This document shows positions 33,747 to 45,732 of a stretch of 64,000 nt of DNA, one piece after another; the stretch's first letter is position 1, and every line of letters starts with the position of its first letter. The position numbers were made by a program, and so were the translations under genes. The notes under the pieces were generated by a model, which made no database searches, was not told the DNA's origin, and saw only the letters and a list, made by a program, of their open reading frames with translations. Origin of the DNA: Ovis canadensis (taxonomy: Eukaryota > Chordata > Mammalia > Artiodactyla > Bovidae); contig NC_091256.1 in NCBI RefSeq assembly GCF_042477335.2, positions 39,276,001-39,340,000 on the forward strand. Reading direction: 5' to 3'.

Positions 33747-35273
33747 GAGGGTGTATGGGCAAAAGAAAGGAGATCTCCTTGTAAAATATACTTTGCAGCC
33801 CATAATTTCCAAGTCAGCCACTTTTTTTTTCAATAGAGTTTTTTTCCAAAAGTTTTTCTGTTCTTCCTTTGCTCTTCAATCTGGAAAGACAGCTGATAAA
33901 CTGGCTGTTGCACATTTGAGAGAAGTATAGATATTTAGTCATGCCAGCAATACTAGTTGTAAAAAGATTAGGAAATAAAGACAAGCAGAAAGAAAAATAA
34001 TTAAACCAATAGAAATTCCTCCCACCATTCTCTTAGATAATTATTATTTACATTTTCCTGATTTTTGTTTCCAGATAGTTTTATTAAAATTTTACGTAAT
34101 ATATTTATGTAAGCTGTTATTTTCAATGAATGAAACTTGAACATCTTTCTAAGCTTTCTAGTTGTCAATAAACATTGATATATTGTCATTTTTGATGTTA
34201 ATTTTTATAAAATTTTGTTATGTGGATAATTGTGATCAATTTATTTAATCTCTTATTTTCTTAGTTTTTTTTCAATATTATAACAAGCAAGATCCATAAT
34301 TCTACACATACATATTTTTACACTCATCCACTATTACTTTAGTGTAAAGTCAAAGAAGGGTTACCAGGTCAAAGAGCATGCACATTTTTAGGATTTTCAA
34401 GATGTATTTCTAATTGTCCAAACATTTCCTAAACCACTTTATCATCACAACAGGGTTCTAGCTCATAAATGAACATTGGTTTTTCACTATACAGTGTTCC
34501 TGCTGAAATAATCAGAAGGAAGTCACAAATTTTCTTTGGAAAGATAGTTCCCCAGGCAAGGATGTTACTTAAGAAAGATGAAGTGAAAACAAGAGATAAA
34601 GGAAGAGGGCATATATTAACATCTAGAAAGTGGAGAAGCAGGTCTGTCCTCAAGGGGGAACTGAGCTTCCAGAAGCTTCTATCTGGCCTTGACTCTGGTT
34701 AATGGTAGGAGCAGTCCCAGGGGTCTTGTTTGCACCTGTCTGCATTTACGCCTGTCTCCTTCCAGCACTCTTGTTAACACTTATCCAATGCCAACTCCTT
34801 GTGCAGGTGGTTCTCTTTGGCTTGTTGTTGCTTTGGGAAGGAGATAATACCTTCTAAGTTCCCTTCCAGCACACAAAATTCCTGCTGACTGACAGAAGAC
34901 GTGATGACATCGGAAGAAGATGCCACATATCACACATCAAAGACGGATGTGTGTGGACATGTGGCTGGCACAGACACCAAGAGAACTTGGTGTCCTCTTA
35001 GGAAGACCTGAATCATAAACAACAGAAGAATCCTCTGCAAGAATACCAATCACCACCCTCACCCCACACCCTGGTCTGTTAACCCAACAGGCACCAAATC
35101 AAGCTCATTATTATTTCCCACACTTGTCTTCACGTACTGGCATTGCCACCACGTTGAAGCCTGTGCAGGAAGCCTCATCTGTCACTCATGACTGCTCCCT
35201 CACCTTGACCTCAAGCATCTAAGCTGCCAATTGTTTGCAGTCATTCCATCCTCAGAGCATCTTTTTCCCTCCT
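33747..35273. other. Unassigned, with probable old L1
   Basis: 33990-34435 is very AT-rich and resembles a reversed old L1 3' region ('gggttaccaggtcaaagagc'). 33747-33990 and 34436-35273 show no recognisable feature. Open frames at 34429-34702 on both strands lack domains. Confidence 0.4.
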
Positions 35274-35285
35274 CTCCATCCTTAT

Positions 35286-35564
35286 GCTGCTGCTGCTGCT
35301 GCTAAGTCGTTTCAGTCGTGTCCGACTCTGTGCGACCCCAGAGACGGCAGCCCAACAGGCTCCCCCGTCCCCGGGATTCTCCAGGCAAGAACACTGGAGT
35401 GGGTTGCCATTTCCTTCTCCAATGCATGAAAGTGAAAATTGAAAGTAAAGTTTCTCAGTTGTGTCCGACTCTTAGCAAACCCATGGACTGCAGCCTACCA
35501 GGCTCCTCTGTCCATGGGATTTTCCAGGCAAGAGTACTGGAGTGGGGTGCCATTGCCTTCTCCA
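35286..35564 (-). mobile_element. Bov-A2 SINE (dimer)
   Basis: This reversed copy begins with a GCT-repeat tail (35286-35304). It is flanked by ctccatccttat (35274-35285) and ctccattctcat (35565-35576), 10 of 12 identical. Confidence 0.93.
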
Positions 35565-35689
35565 CTCCATTCTCATAGCCCTGGGTAAAACTGCTATGCC
35601 TCTTGCCTATGAGAAGGTGGCAGCGTCCTGAATGGTCTCTCCATGAACATTCAAAAAGCTTGTCATGGCTCCACACAGGCTGCAGAGTA

Positions 35690-36140
35690 ACATTTCCACT
35701 CCTGACAGCCCTTCCAAAATCTGACCCATTCCTTGCTTTTCAGCGTCACCCCTGCCCCTTCCCTTCCTGAGTCACACATGTCTGGACCCCCACCCCCACC
35801 CCAATTGCCTCCTACTCATGCTTTTATTTCAGCGTTTTTCCCTCACTGTCCTCATTCTCTTGCTCAGTCTGCTGAAGTCCTTCTCATCCTTAAACATCCG
35901 ATGCAAACATTAATTCTCTGTAGCTTTCTCCAGGCAGAATTAATTATCCTCTCTCGGTGTTCCCATAGTGTTTTGTCTGTACTGCCGGGGAAACATTCAT
36001 CATGATATTAGCTGTCTCTTAATGGACTAGAAGTTCACTGAGGACACGGAGTATGTCTCATTCATCTTTGGATTCCCAGGACCTAGCCTAATGCCAGGAA
36101 TATCGTAGGTGCTTAGTAAATATTGGTTGAGTTGGATGCA
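35690..36140 (+). mobile_element. L2 LINE 3' end
   Basis: The L2 3' UTR reads through 'gcaaacattaattctctg' and 'gtgttcccatagtgttttgt', to 'gaagttcactgaggacacgg' and the terminus 'gtaggtgcttagtaaatatt'. The open frame at 35733-36005 is part of it. Confidence 0.75.
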
Positions 36141-37529
36141 GTCAGAAATAGACTCAGGTCACCTCTTATCCAGGGCCTTTTATACTATTCCAAAGCAAAG
36201 GTTTGCATGACTAGAATGGGCTAATCTCTCAACTCTCCAGCAGCCATTTCTATCAATATTACCTGTTAAAATTCCACTGGAAATGAATTCTTTTGTGTAT
36301 GATACTACCTCTAGTTATATTACAATTATCCCCGAGAGAGATGCATTTTACCAAAATTAACTCTACTAAAATTTTCACACTGGAAGAGAACTTGAAGTTA
36401 TTGGTTTTTCTTTCCCAACAACTAGCCTACAAGAGAAACCTGCAGGTTTTGGCACTAGATAAATGCTGACCGAAACAGTAGAGGACATTGAAAGCAGTGG
36501 GTGAAGGGGGTGGTAAAGGCCAGTCCTGCGTGAGGCGCAGGGTGGTAAGAGAACACGTATGTTGTGGAGGAGATGTCCACAGGGGAAAGGAATTGTGTAG
36601 TGGGAGGGGGGAGGCAGCAAAGAAAAATGCCTCCAACTTCTCAGTTTGGTCAAAGGTCTTCCCTGTGTATAGTACTGATCCCTAGTTCTGATATCCAAAC
36701 ATCTCTGGTAAACCTTTTTTTTTTGCTAGAGTGCCAGAAAATTCTTGGGTAATTTTCCAATTTTAATTCACCTTCATCTTAAAAATAAATACATGCCTCA
36801 TGGCATTTTTAAGAGGGGTGGGTGTTTGACGAGATGAAATGAATGACAATAGGGTGTCACAACTCCAGAAAGGTTTCGTATCGCTGGTTTAGTTTCCCAG
36901 TGAGTAGGAGTTTGATGAACTGAAAAAATGAAATGGCTTCCAAATCACTCTGCCCTACTATGCTGGTTTGCAAACACATAACCTTCCTACACTGCTTGAA
37001 AAGCTTCAGCCCGGGGGTGAATGAACGACGCAAAGTTAGCGCTTAGCGTTTACCTGGCACTTTGAAAAAGGCGGTGAAAGGAAACATTTCCAGTGAATTG
37101 ATAGCTGCATGACCCCAAGGGTGGGGAAGCCCAGCCAAGGCGCACTAGACAGGCATCCAGGTCAGAGCACAAAACCTTCATGGGAATTCTCAGGACTGCA
37201 GCAGGCTGGAGCCCTGGCCTCACATTTCACTCCAAAGGAGGCCATCACCTAAATGGGTTGAGATGCTCCTTTCTGCTTCTCTGTATTCAGAGGTTCAAAT
37301 GCGCAGGAAACGAGAGAAAAGGACAAATCAGCTGAATTAGCATCTGTTTACTCTTGGACTTCACTCTGAAGCAGCATTGGGTGGTATCTGTCAGGACCGG
37401 AGGGGTCTAGAAGCTGCTTCCTCTGTTTGAAGGCATTCATGACTTAATTTCACATTCTCTTTTAAGCTCTGAATTATGTAGGAATCCTCTGTGATTGTTA
37501 CCTCAGATTACTATTTCATATTGTGACCT
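36141..37529. other. Unassigned sequence
   Basis: No gene or repeat family was recognised. A small cluster of CpG dinucleotides at about 37014-37075 is noted in the findings. Confidence 0.45.
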
Positions 37530-37724
37530 TACTATTCCTTGGAGATGGCTCAGATGCTAAAGCATCTGCCCACAATGCAGGAGACCTGGGTTCGATCCCT
37601 GGGTCGGGAAGATCCCCTGGAGGAGAGAATGGCAACCCACTCCAATATTCTTGTCTGGAGAATTCCATGGACAGAGGCTACTGTCCATGGGGTCACAAAG
37701 AGGTAGACACGACTGAGCGACTAA
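37530..37724 (+). mobile_element. Bov-tA SINE
   Basis: Head with 'gatggctcagatgctaaagc', B-box-like 'gggttcgatccctgggtc', and BovA unit to 'agacacgactgagcgac'. Confidence 0.93.
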
Positions 37725-37970
37725 AATAATAAATATGCCTCAAAAAAAGAGAGTTTGAAGAGTCTGTTAGGCCAGGATCTGTGTCTTTTAGAGGGAGGTG
37801 TAGAGACTCCTTCACAGGTGCCCTGCTGTGGCCCAAATGATTTTGTCACCTTTCCTCACACCCAGGGACTGAGTGTCTCTCCCTCTTTGCTTTTTCCTTT
37901 CTCAAAACTCTTCACAGCTACTAAGGAATAGGGTGAGGATAATGTACATCAGGGCTCTGTCAACATTTAA

Positions 37971-38107
37971 AAAGTCTTACTTATTTATTTTCTGTTTTGG
38001 CCATGCAACATGGCGTGCAGCATCTTAGTTCCCTGGCCACGGATCGAACCTGTGTCTCCTACAGTGGAAGCACAGAGTCTTAGCCACTGGACCACCAGAG
38101 AAGTCCC
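37971..38107 (-). mobile_element. CHR-2-type SINE
   Basis: This reversed copy has 'ttttggccatgcaacatggc' and ends at the head 'ggaccaccagagaagtccc'. The target tcaacattt lies at 37960-37968 and again at 38112-38120. Confidence 0.92.
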
Positions 38108-38125
38108 ACTATCAACATTTAAAAA

Positions 38126-38331
38126 TACTGATTTACTTGGCTGTGCTTGGTCTTAATTGCAATGCTTGAAATCTTCAACCTTCTCTGTGGCACACAGGAA
38201 CTTTATTTGCAGCATGAGAACTCTTTAGTTGTGGCGTGTGTAAATCTAGGTCCCTGACCAGGGATCAAACCTGGGCCCTCTGCATTGGGAGTGCAGAGTC
38301 TTGGCCACTGCACCAACTCAGGAAGTCCCCT
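38126..38331 (-). mobile_element. CHR-1-type SINE, second insertion at the same target
   Basis: This longer CHR in reverse ends 'caccaactcaggaagtccc'. It is followed by a third copy of tcaacattt at 38336-38344. Confidence 0.9.
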
Positions 38332-39624
38332 GCTGTCAACATTTTTGAAGAAAAGGAACTCTTTCAGATGAAATCTTTACCCAACCTCAGTATAGAAAAC
38401 AAGAGGGTCGAGGTCCTCTGGCTAACCTAGGAAGCGGGCCTGGTTGACCTCACCCTCTCTGCCCCTGGGAAGCCAACCTGTCCCAAGTTTCAGAATCCTG
38501 CCATCACCCAAATCACAATTTCTCAATCTCCAAGGGAAATGTTGTCATCTGGCACTTCCATGGCTGCTTTAAAACGTCACAAAAGAGCGGGTGGTGTGCC
38601 CCTGGGAGGGGCAGTCACCTGCGTCTGGACGTGTAAGCCAGTGGGTGTGGCGGGAGGAAGGGACCACTGCCCGCTCTGCTGAGGGGTTCTTATCCTCCTG
38701 TCCTGCTCGCTGTCCACACCACGCAGGGCACCTGGTGGAGAAAAGGCGTTAGGAAGAAGCAGAGGATGCCAGAGGGCAGAAAGGGCATGACACACGCTGA
38801 CTTAGGTCAGCCGTCAGGTAGCTTTCCCCTCCCAGCTGACTCAGGACGCCTCCCACCATGCTGCCTGCTTGCTGAGGCCTGTCTTGACAACTTGGCATGG
38901 GATGGTTGTGACTAGTCAGTTTTCCCCCAGGAGTCAATGAACACGCAGCTGAGGCAGACCTGCCACCGCTCGGAGTCCTCCCAGAAGCTCCAGCTCAGGC
39001 GGCCTCCTTGTCCGAACACCCGTAGTGAGTGGGGCCACACCAGCAGCTTCCAGGCTGATTCAGCTTAGTAATCCGTAACAGCTCTGGGGGTTTCTGGAGA
39101 AGCAAAAGGAAGGAGTTCTGCCTCAGTGAGCAGAGGGAGCTACTTCAGTGTTTGAATTCAAACGAAATGAGATGTGCTCTCCGGAATCTGTAAGCTCTGT
39201 TCCCCAGGACCAGGAAGGCATGAAGTTAGGCCTGAGCTTTGGGGCTGGTTTCAAGTGCCCACAGGCTTCTGTAAAGAAGGAAAAGCCATTGGCCCCCTGC
39301 TCCTAATTCCCTCACCCATCAGGCCAAATGGGCTCACCACATTTTTGGCACAGTTTCAGACAAGCTCATGAAGCCTCCCGTCCCCTGAAAACCGAGCCGA
39401 CCAGGAGGACGTGTGCCAGGAGTGATTCTGCTTGTGGTGCCAGCGACAGATCATGACACTGCCTGCCTTGATTGAAGACCTGAGACTCCTGGGTGAGGGG
39501 GCAGACTGGCCCCCACTGGGAGCAGGCTAGGCCTCGTCCCTGAGCGGTATAGGTCCCTGGAGCCAGAGCCCAACACTCAGCTCACACTAACTGTGTCCTG
39601 AGAGGCAGCTTAAGGAAGAACAGT

Positions 39625-39790
39625 GGAGATTCCAGAATCAGGAGCCTGATTGTCTGAGCTCAAGGCCCAGCCTCTGTAAAGACGATAATGATCATACCTG
39701 CTTCTAGAATCATAGCCAAGAATGAGCTAATATATGTAATGAGACAGGGCTCAGCTCACGGTAGGTGCAGCGTAAGCGTGAACTGCCTTT
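39625..39790 (+). mobile_element. MIR SINE
   Basis: Forward MIR pattern: 'gattccagaatcaggagcct', 'acgataatgatcatacctgc' and 'ctcagctcacggtaggtgc'. Confidence 0.6.
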
Positions 39791-40694
39791 ATCTCGACAC
39801 CCAGATTTGCCTCAACCTCCTCAGCACTGGGGCCACACTCCAGCCATGATTCCTTGTAGGTGCTGAAAACATGGGGCTGCATCTGGCTCTCTTAACCCTA
39901 TCCCAGCCCCACTGCATCTCCAGGGCTCTATAGTGTGACATTTGTCCTGGAAGAGATCCCACCTGCCCGCTCCAGGACTTGCTGGCAGTCAGATCCACTT
40001 GTGATCTGGTTGGATGAGTCATTTTTCACCTCTTGTCCTAAGCTGTGAGTGAAAACAGTCCCATATACTAGAATTCCATGTGTGCATTTTTCCTGGGATT
40101 ATGAGTGGCTGTTGTGAGCGGTGAGTGCACGGACCACAGAGGCCCTACCAGGCATTCACCCAGTGGATGGCTGGAGCTTGCTGAGTTAAGTAAGCAACAT
40201 CCTGGAAATCTGGGAGTCATCAACTCAACTTTTGCTGCTCCATCTCATGCTCTTCAGCTTGTTACTTCTATATTCTGCCTTCATCAATAGGGGTAAGCTA
40301 TCTCTTGTTTTAAGAGACACTAATGAAATGATTACCAAGTGCCTCTCTAACCAGAAAGCACAGGGAGGATACACGCTTTATGCAAGGGCACTCAGTCCTT
40401 GTCTCCTCCCTTTTCAACCTGAACCACAGAATCAATCATGTTTTTCCAAGTGCAGTGTCACCAGGACAAGATGTGAATCCATTCTCTGGGCACTGGGGAG
40501 GGGCCCCTGCCCTTTGGAGCCTGGTGTCTGGGACTGGGGCTGGCTTTCCAAGGTTAACTGCCCATCCCTTCCTGGAATTCCAGCCCAGATACCAGGGTTG
40601 CATATTTCTCTAGCTTCAGAGGAAGCTTTGTTCAGGGGTTGAGTCTCTACAATGACTTTGGTCATCTATATCCATTCTGCATCCTCAGATGTAA

Positions 40695-40905
40695 ACTTAA
40701 CTATCTTCTGTTGAGAACCTATTGTACTCAGGCACTATTCTAAATAAACTCACTAACATTATCTTGCTTACTCCTCAGAGCCCCTTGGTGAGGCAGGTGT
40801 GGTGTTACCACTCCTATTTCACCTAAGGAAGTAGACATGTTGGAGGTAGCTACACAAGTCAGCAAAGAAGCACAGAAAGCAAGGGGCAGGGCCAGGACTC
40901 CACCC
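40695..40905 (-). mobile_element. MIR SINE
   Basis: Reversed MIR pattern: 'actcaggcactattctaaat', 'ttgcttactcctcagagccc' and 'gtggtgttaccactcctatt'. Confidence 0.7.
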
Positions 40906-41327
40906 CAGCACACGTGATGACTTCCCATGTTTCCTTTATCGGTTGTCCTGCATTCAGATGGTTCCAATGTAAGAGAAAATCAAGCTGTAGCTGGAGAGCA
41001 TGCTAATCAGAGAGCGCAAGGTAGCGGGGCCTTCTGCCCAGGTCCTGGTGAGGGTACGCTAAGTGTGGCCTCTGGGAACCATCTGCCTTGGGGGATGAGG
41101 GTGGAGGAAAATTTTCCCTCCTCCTCCTTCTTGTCCTGGAGGCCAGTGCACAGACCTGCAGGCAGTGAGAGCACTTTCTACAAGCTTCAGATCTGAAATA
41201 CAAAGCATCCAGGCTGTCAACCCCATAGCAGGGCCCCCAGTGGCCTGTGTTTCAATGTTGTCAGCTATTCCCATTTCAGCTGAGTCATCCAGGCTTGTGA
41301 GATCTGCCCACTTGCTAGAGAGCCTTT

Positions 41328-41428
41328 CTGCAGCTGGAGTTGGCGATGGACAGGGAAGCCTGGTGTGCTGCAGTCTACGGGGTCGCAAAGGGTCAGACAT
41401 AACTGAGGGACTGAACTGAGCTCAACTG
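41328..41428 (+). mobile_element. BovB 3' terminus, 100 bp
   Basis: Only the last 100 bases of BovB are present: 'gttggcgatggacagggaag' to 'actgaactgagctcaactg'. This is a severely 5'-truncated insertion. Confidence 0.9.
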
Positions 41429-42309
41429 ATCTTGACTTGTTCCTGGCTTTGCCACTTCCCAGCTGTGAGATCATATTCATTACATTTAGTTAAACACACG
41501 AGCCTTAGTTTGAGATGGAGTGCCATCTCATAGCGAAGGCAAGCGATGGGTGCAAATGAAAACTAGAGCACAGGAGATGGCCCTTTCCATGCTTCTCTTA
41601 GTTCTCTACAAAGAGATGAAAAGGTTGATTACTAGCCTCTCTAACAAAGGGAACTGAGATATAGAGCAAAGTGGAGCTGCCTATAGATCTATTGATATTT
41701 TAACTCATATTAAAGGTGGAGGGGGGGTATTTTGACAGTTTTGCTTGGAGACTGGGGCAGAGGCTTCAGGTTCCTGCATACTATCTGTTCTCCTCTTCCC
41801 CCTTAATTATAAAACTCCAAGCTTATTTGCAGCAGCAACGTGCCCAGCTACAGTCCACATTTCCAAACTTTCCTGACCAATTAGATAAAAGAGGATGTCA
41901 TGTGTACCATTTCCAGAAAGCCTGCCTAGACTCCGATGGGCCAGAAGTCCTTTTGTTGCCCGTTGGCTTTCTCCTTCTGTCCTGCTGCCTGGGTGCAGAT
42001 GTGATGGCTGACATGCCACAGTCCTCTTGGACCATGAATAGACCTTGGATCATGAAGTGATCTTGGAAAGTGCTAAGGAGGTGTTGGAGAAAGTCAGAGT
42101 ATCTTGGGGTTCCTGGTAATGTCAGGACTGGTAACTGCCCAGGACTGAATTCCTCTGGACTTCTTTCTCAGGAGAAAATGAACGCTAGTTTTCTGTTGCA
42201 TAAAGTCTAACTTAATTCTAACTGATGGATCCTATTTAATAGAATTTCTAGATAGTCAAGGGCCCTGAGCCCCGTCTGCTCTATCTACCTCCTAAATAAA
42301 CATACCTAA
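41429..42309. other. Unassigned sequence
   Basis: No gene or repeat was recognised. An open frame at 41716-42060 starts with GTG and has no domain. Confidence 0.45.
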
Positions 42310-42978
42310 GTCCCTGGTCCCATCACTTCATGGGAAATAGACGGGGAAACAGTACAAACAGTGTCAGACTTTATTTTTGGGGGCTCCAAAATCACTGCAG
42401 ATGGTGACTGCAGCCATGAAATTAAAAGACGCTTACTCCTTGGAAGAAAAGTTATGACCAACCTAGATAGTATATTCAAAAGCAGAGACATTACTTTGCC
42501 GACTAAGGTCCATCTAGTCAAGGCTATGGTTTTTCCAGTGGTCATGTATGGATGTGAGAGTTGGATTGTGAATAAGGCTGAGTGCCGAAGAATTGATGCT
42601 TTTGAACTGTGGTGTTGGAGAAGACTCTTGAGAGTCCCTTGGACTGCAAGAAGATCCAACCAGTCCATTCTGAAGGAGATCAGCCCTGGGATTTCTTTGG
42701 AAGGAATGATGCTAAAGCTGAAGTTCCAGTACTTTGGTCACCTCATGCGAAGAGTTGACTCATTGGAAAAGACTCTGATGCTGGGAGGGATTGGGGGCAG
42801 GAGGAGAAGGGGATGACAGAGGATGAGATGGCTGGATGGCATCACTGACTCGATGGATGGGAGTCTGAGTGAACTCCGGGAGTTGGTGATGGACAGGGAA
42901 GCCTGGCGTGCTGCGATTCATGGGGTTGCAAAGAGTGGGACATGACTGAGCGACTGAACTGAACTGAACTGAACTGAA
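42310..42978 (+). mobile_element. BovB LINE, 3' 0.67 kb
   Basis: It runs from 'ctggtcccatcacttcatgg' to four rounds of the aactg unit at about 42957-42977. It includes an open stretch of 151 codons (42361-42816) covering the BovB C-terminus, for example '[20 protein letters not shown]'. Confidence 0.96.
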
Positions 42979-43182
42979 GTCCCTGGTGGCTCAGAGGTTA
43001 AAGCATCTGTCTACAATGCAGGAGACCTGGGTTCAATCCCTGGGTCGGGAAGATCCCCTGGAGAAGGAAATGGCAACCCACTCCAGTATTCTTGCCTGGA
43101 GAATCCCATGGAGGAGGAGCCTGATGGACTACAGTCCACAGGGTCACAAAGAGTCGGACACGACTGAGCGACTTTACTTTCA
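42979..43182 (+). mobile_element. Bov-tA SINE joined to the BovB tail
   Basis: It starts 'tccctggtggctcagaggtt' directly after the BovB tail, has 'gggttcaatccctgggtcgg' and ends 'tcggacacgactgagcgac'. Confidence 0.94.
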
Positions 43183-43217
43183 AGTCTACCTTATACCACG
43201 ATGAATCACAGTGGCTT

Positions 43218-43428
43218 AGTGAACTTCAGTCGCTTAGCTTCATTCGTGCCGACTCTGCGACCCAAAGGGAAGTAGTCCACCAGGCTCCTCTGTCCATGAG
43301 ATTATCCAGGCAAGAATACTGGAGCGGGTTGCCACTTCCTTCTCCAGGGGATCTTTCCAACTCAGGAATCGAACCCCCATGACCAGCATCGCAGGCAGAT
43401 TCTTTACCACTGAGTCATCTGAGAAGCC
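43218..43428 (-). mobile_element. Bov-tA SINE
   Basis: This reversed copy is flanked by gatgaatcacag (43200-43211) and gataaatcacag (43430-43441), one mismatch. Confidence 0.92.
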
Positions 43429-43479
43429 TGATAAATCACAGAGTATGTGGCTATCTATAAAAGCTTAGGTAATGAGACT

Positions 43480-43850
43480 TTGAGGCTTGAATTCAATCGT
43501 TTACTGTATACATTTTTATTAAATATCTACCATGCACCAGGTACTGAGCTAAAACACATGGTCTCTGTTGTTTAGTCACTATGTTGTGTCCAACTCTTTG
43601 CAACCCCATGGACTATAGCCCACCAGGCTCCTCTGTCCGTGGAATTTTCTAGCCAAGAATACTGGAGTGGGTTGTCATTTAGCCACTTCAGGGATCTTCC
43701 TGACTCAGGGATCGAATCCACATAGCCAGCCAGCTATGAGGCAGATTCTTTACTGCTGAGCCACCAGTGAAGCAACATGGCCTCTAGTCTTAGGAATTTA
43801 AACAGGCAATTTAAATAGTGTACTTTGAAGAAGGCCTATAACAGAGAGGA
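43480..43850 (-). mobile_element. L2 LINE 3' end, split by a Bov-tA
   Basis: Reversed L2 terminus 'taccatgcaccaggtactga', which resumes after the SINE with 'tcttaggaatttaaacaggc'. Confidence 0.6.
43566..43773 (-). mobile_element. Bov-tA SINE in L2
   Basis: This reversed copy is flanked by acatggtctct (about 43556-43566) and acatggcctct (about 43775-43785), one mismatch. Confidence 0.92.
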
Positions 43851-44459
43851 GATCCCTCATCTAACCTTGGGGAAGGCTTCCCAGGGAGAATTGGGGCCTT
43901 GTAGGGCTAGCGGAAACCAGTTAGGAGTAAAGATAGTCAAATAAGAAGCTTTCTATAGCGGATATGCAATCCCTTTTAATGGACTACATTTGTCTTTCCA
44001 AACAAGCTGTGACCCAGCAGCTGATTCTTGCTAAGCTTGCAGCGATCTTGCGATGATCGATACTGACAGTCACTCCATTACTGGACCGACAGTTTAAAAG
44101 GTAGTTCATCATTTTCCTTATTTTTCTTTTACCACAGTCTTTTCTCCCTTCTAGGGCCTAGGGGGGAAAATGCATGTGGATCAGAAATCTGATCCCTTAC
44201 TGAGAGTAGATTTGGGGGAAGGTCAGATTCTGGTTGTATCCAGATCGACTTGCACGTTCACTCTGTGCTCTTAGCCCTTGACCTTAGAAGAGTGGTGGTG
44301 CCAGGCAGGAGAGCCTCCCGAGTGATCCACGGTCTCCAGGGATCAGTTTGATCATCACTCCCAGACCTGGTCTTCTCAGGCAAGTTCTAAGTCTGCTGCT
44401 TCTGCCTTTAACAGAAGTTCAGAGTTTTTGTTTACATTGAAGGTGAGACTGAATTGGTC
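43851..44459. other. Unassigned sequence
   Basis: No gene or repeat was recognised between the SINE-split L2 and the next BovB. Confidence 0.45.
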
Positions 44460-45172
44460 TTCAGTTCAGTTCAGTCGCTCAGTCGTGTCCGACTCTTTGC
44501 GACCCCATGAATCACAGCATGCCAGGCCTCCCTGTCTATGACCAACTCCTGGAGTTCACTCAGACTCATGGCCATCGAGTCGTGAGTGGCCATCACTGGA
44601 TGGCCAGTGATGCCATCCAGCCATCTCATCCTAGGTCGCCCCCTTCTCCTCCTGCCCCCAATCCCTCCCACCATCAGAGTCTTTTCCAATGAGTCAACTC
44701 TTCACATGAGGTGGCCAAAGTATTGGAGTTTCAGCTTCAGCATCATTCCTTCCAAAGAAATCCCAGGGCTGATCTCCTTCAGAATGGACTGGTTGGACTC
44801 CTTGCAGTCCAAGGGACTCTCAAGAGTCTTCTCCAACATCACAGTTCAAAAGCATCAGTTCTTCGGCGCTCAGCCTTCTTCGCAGTCCAACTCTCACCAT
44901 AGCCTTGACTAGACAGACTTTAGTCGGCAAAGTAACGTCTCTGCTTTTGAATATGCTATCTAGGTTGGTCATAACTTTTCTTCCAAGGAGTAAGCGTCTT
45001 TTAATTTCATGGCTGCAGTCACAATCTGCAGTGATTTTGGAGCCCAGAAAAATAAAGTCTGACCCTGTTTCCAGTGTTTCCCCATCTATTTCCCATGAAG
45101 TGATGGGACCACATGCCATGATCTTCATTTTCTGAATGTTGAGTTTAAGCCAACTTTTTCACTCTCCGCTTT
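44460..45172 (-). mobile_element. BovB LINE, 3' 0.7 kb, with internal hairpin insert
   Basis: This is a reversed BovB. Its 3' quarter carries an extra stretch near 44580-44605, not present in the other copies, that forms an inverted repeat (atcactgg at 44592-44599 and ccagtgat at 44604-44611). A deletion of about 30 bases at 44898 removes part of the 'VVMYGCESW' region. Confidence 0.95.
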
Positions 45173-45343
45173 CACCTAGGAGAAATAACTCAAGCCAGCT
45201 TAAGCACAGAAGGGTAAGTCATTGAATGAGGGAGGTTTTCTTTTTACAGTCCCTGCAAGAGATCAGCCGGGTCTTAGGAAAACCCCTAACACTGGGGCCT
45301 AGAAGGTATTGGGATATCTATCTGTCCATGTCACCTTTCTATG

Positions 45344-45546
45344 GAAGAAGTGGAAGCGTTAGTCACTCAGTTGTGTCCTACTCTTTGTGACCCCATGGAT
45401 GATAGCCTGCCTGGCTCCTCTACGGGATTTCCCAGGTAAGAATACTGGAGTGGGTTGCCATTCCCTTCTCCAGAGGATCTCCCCTACCCAGAGATTGAAC
45501 CCAGGTCTCCTGCATTGCAGGCAGAATCTTTACCATCTGAGCCACC
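45344..45546 (-). mobile_element. Bov-tA SINE
   Basis: This reversed copy is flanked by cacctttctatg (45332-45343) and cacctctctatg (45547-45558), one mismatch. Confidence 0.94.
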
Positions 45547-45631
45547 CACCTCTCTATGACTGTGTCCATTTCTGTCCTCTTACTCTATAATAGACTTTTT
45601 ATACTCTCCAGTTCACATGGTAAAAAAAAAA

Positions 45632-45732
45632 GTACAGTCCAGTATTCTCACCTGGAAAATTCCACGGACAGAGGAGCCTGGGGTCACAAAGAGTCAGACA
45701 CAACTGAGCAACTGAGCGCTTGCACACACACA
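45632..45732 (+). mobile_element. BovA SINE fragment
   Basis: A partial BovA unit, 'acagtccagtattctcacct' to 'cagacacaactgagcaactg', follows a short A-run and ends in a CA repeat. Confidence 0.82.

Larger units (their letters stand above)
38345..41327. other. Mostly unassigned sequence with two MIRs
   Basis: This is the longest stretch almost free of young repeats. Only MIRs at 39625-39790 and 40695-40905 were recognised. Many short open frames exist on both strands, none with a known domain. It may hold unique or conserved non-coding sequence. Confidence 0.5.

Noticed and set aside
35286-35304. CAG/CTG trinucleotide expansion
   Set aside because: It is the normal AGC-rich tail of a Bov-A2 SINE read in reverse. 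The same tail occurs at 2833-2843 and 20111-20128.
40232-40246. Upstream extension of the 40247-40642 frame from a TTG codon
   Set aside because: A TTG start is not credible for a nuclear gene, so only the ATG at 40247 was considered.
41716-42060. 114-codon open frame
   Set aside because: It starts with GTG, has no domain and no similarity I recognise. A eukaryotic gene of this kind is not supported.
42361-42816. 151-codon open frame resembling a gene
   Set aside because: It is the C-terminal part of BovB ORF2 in a 5'-truncated copy, so it was listed as a mobile element.
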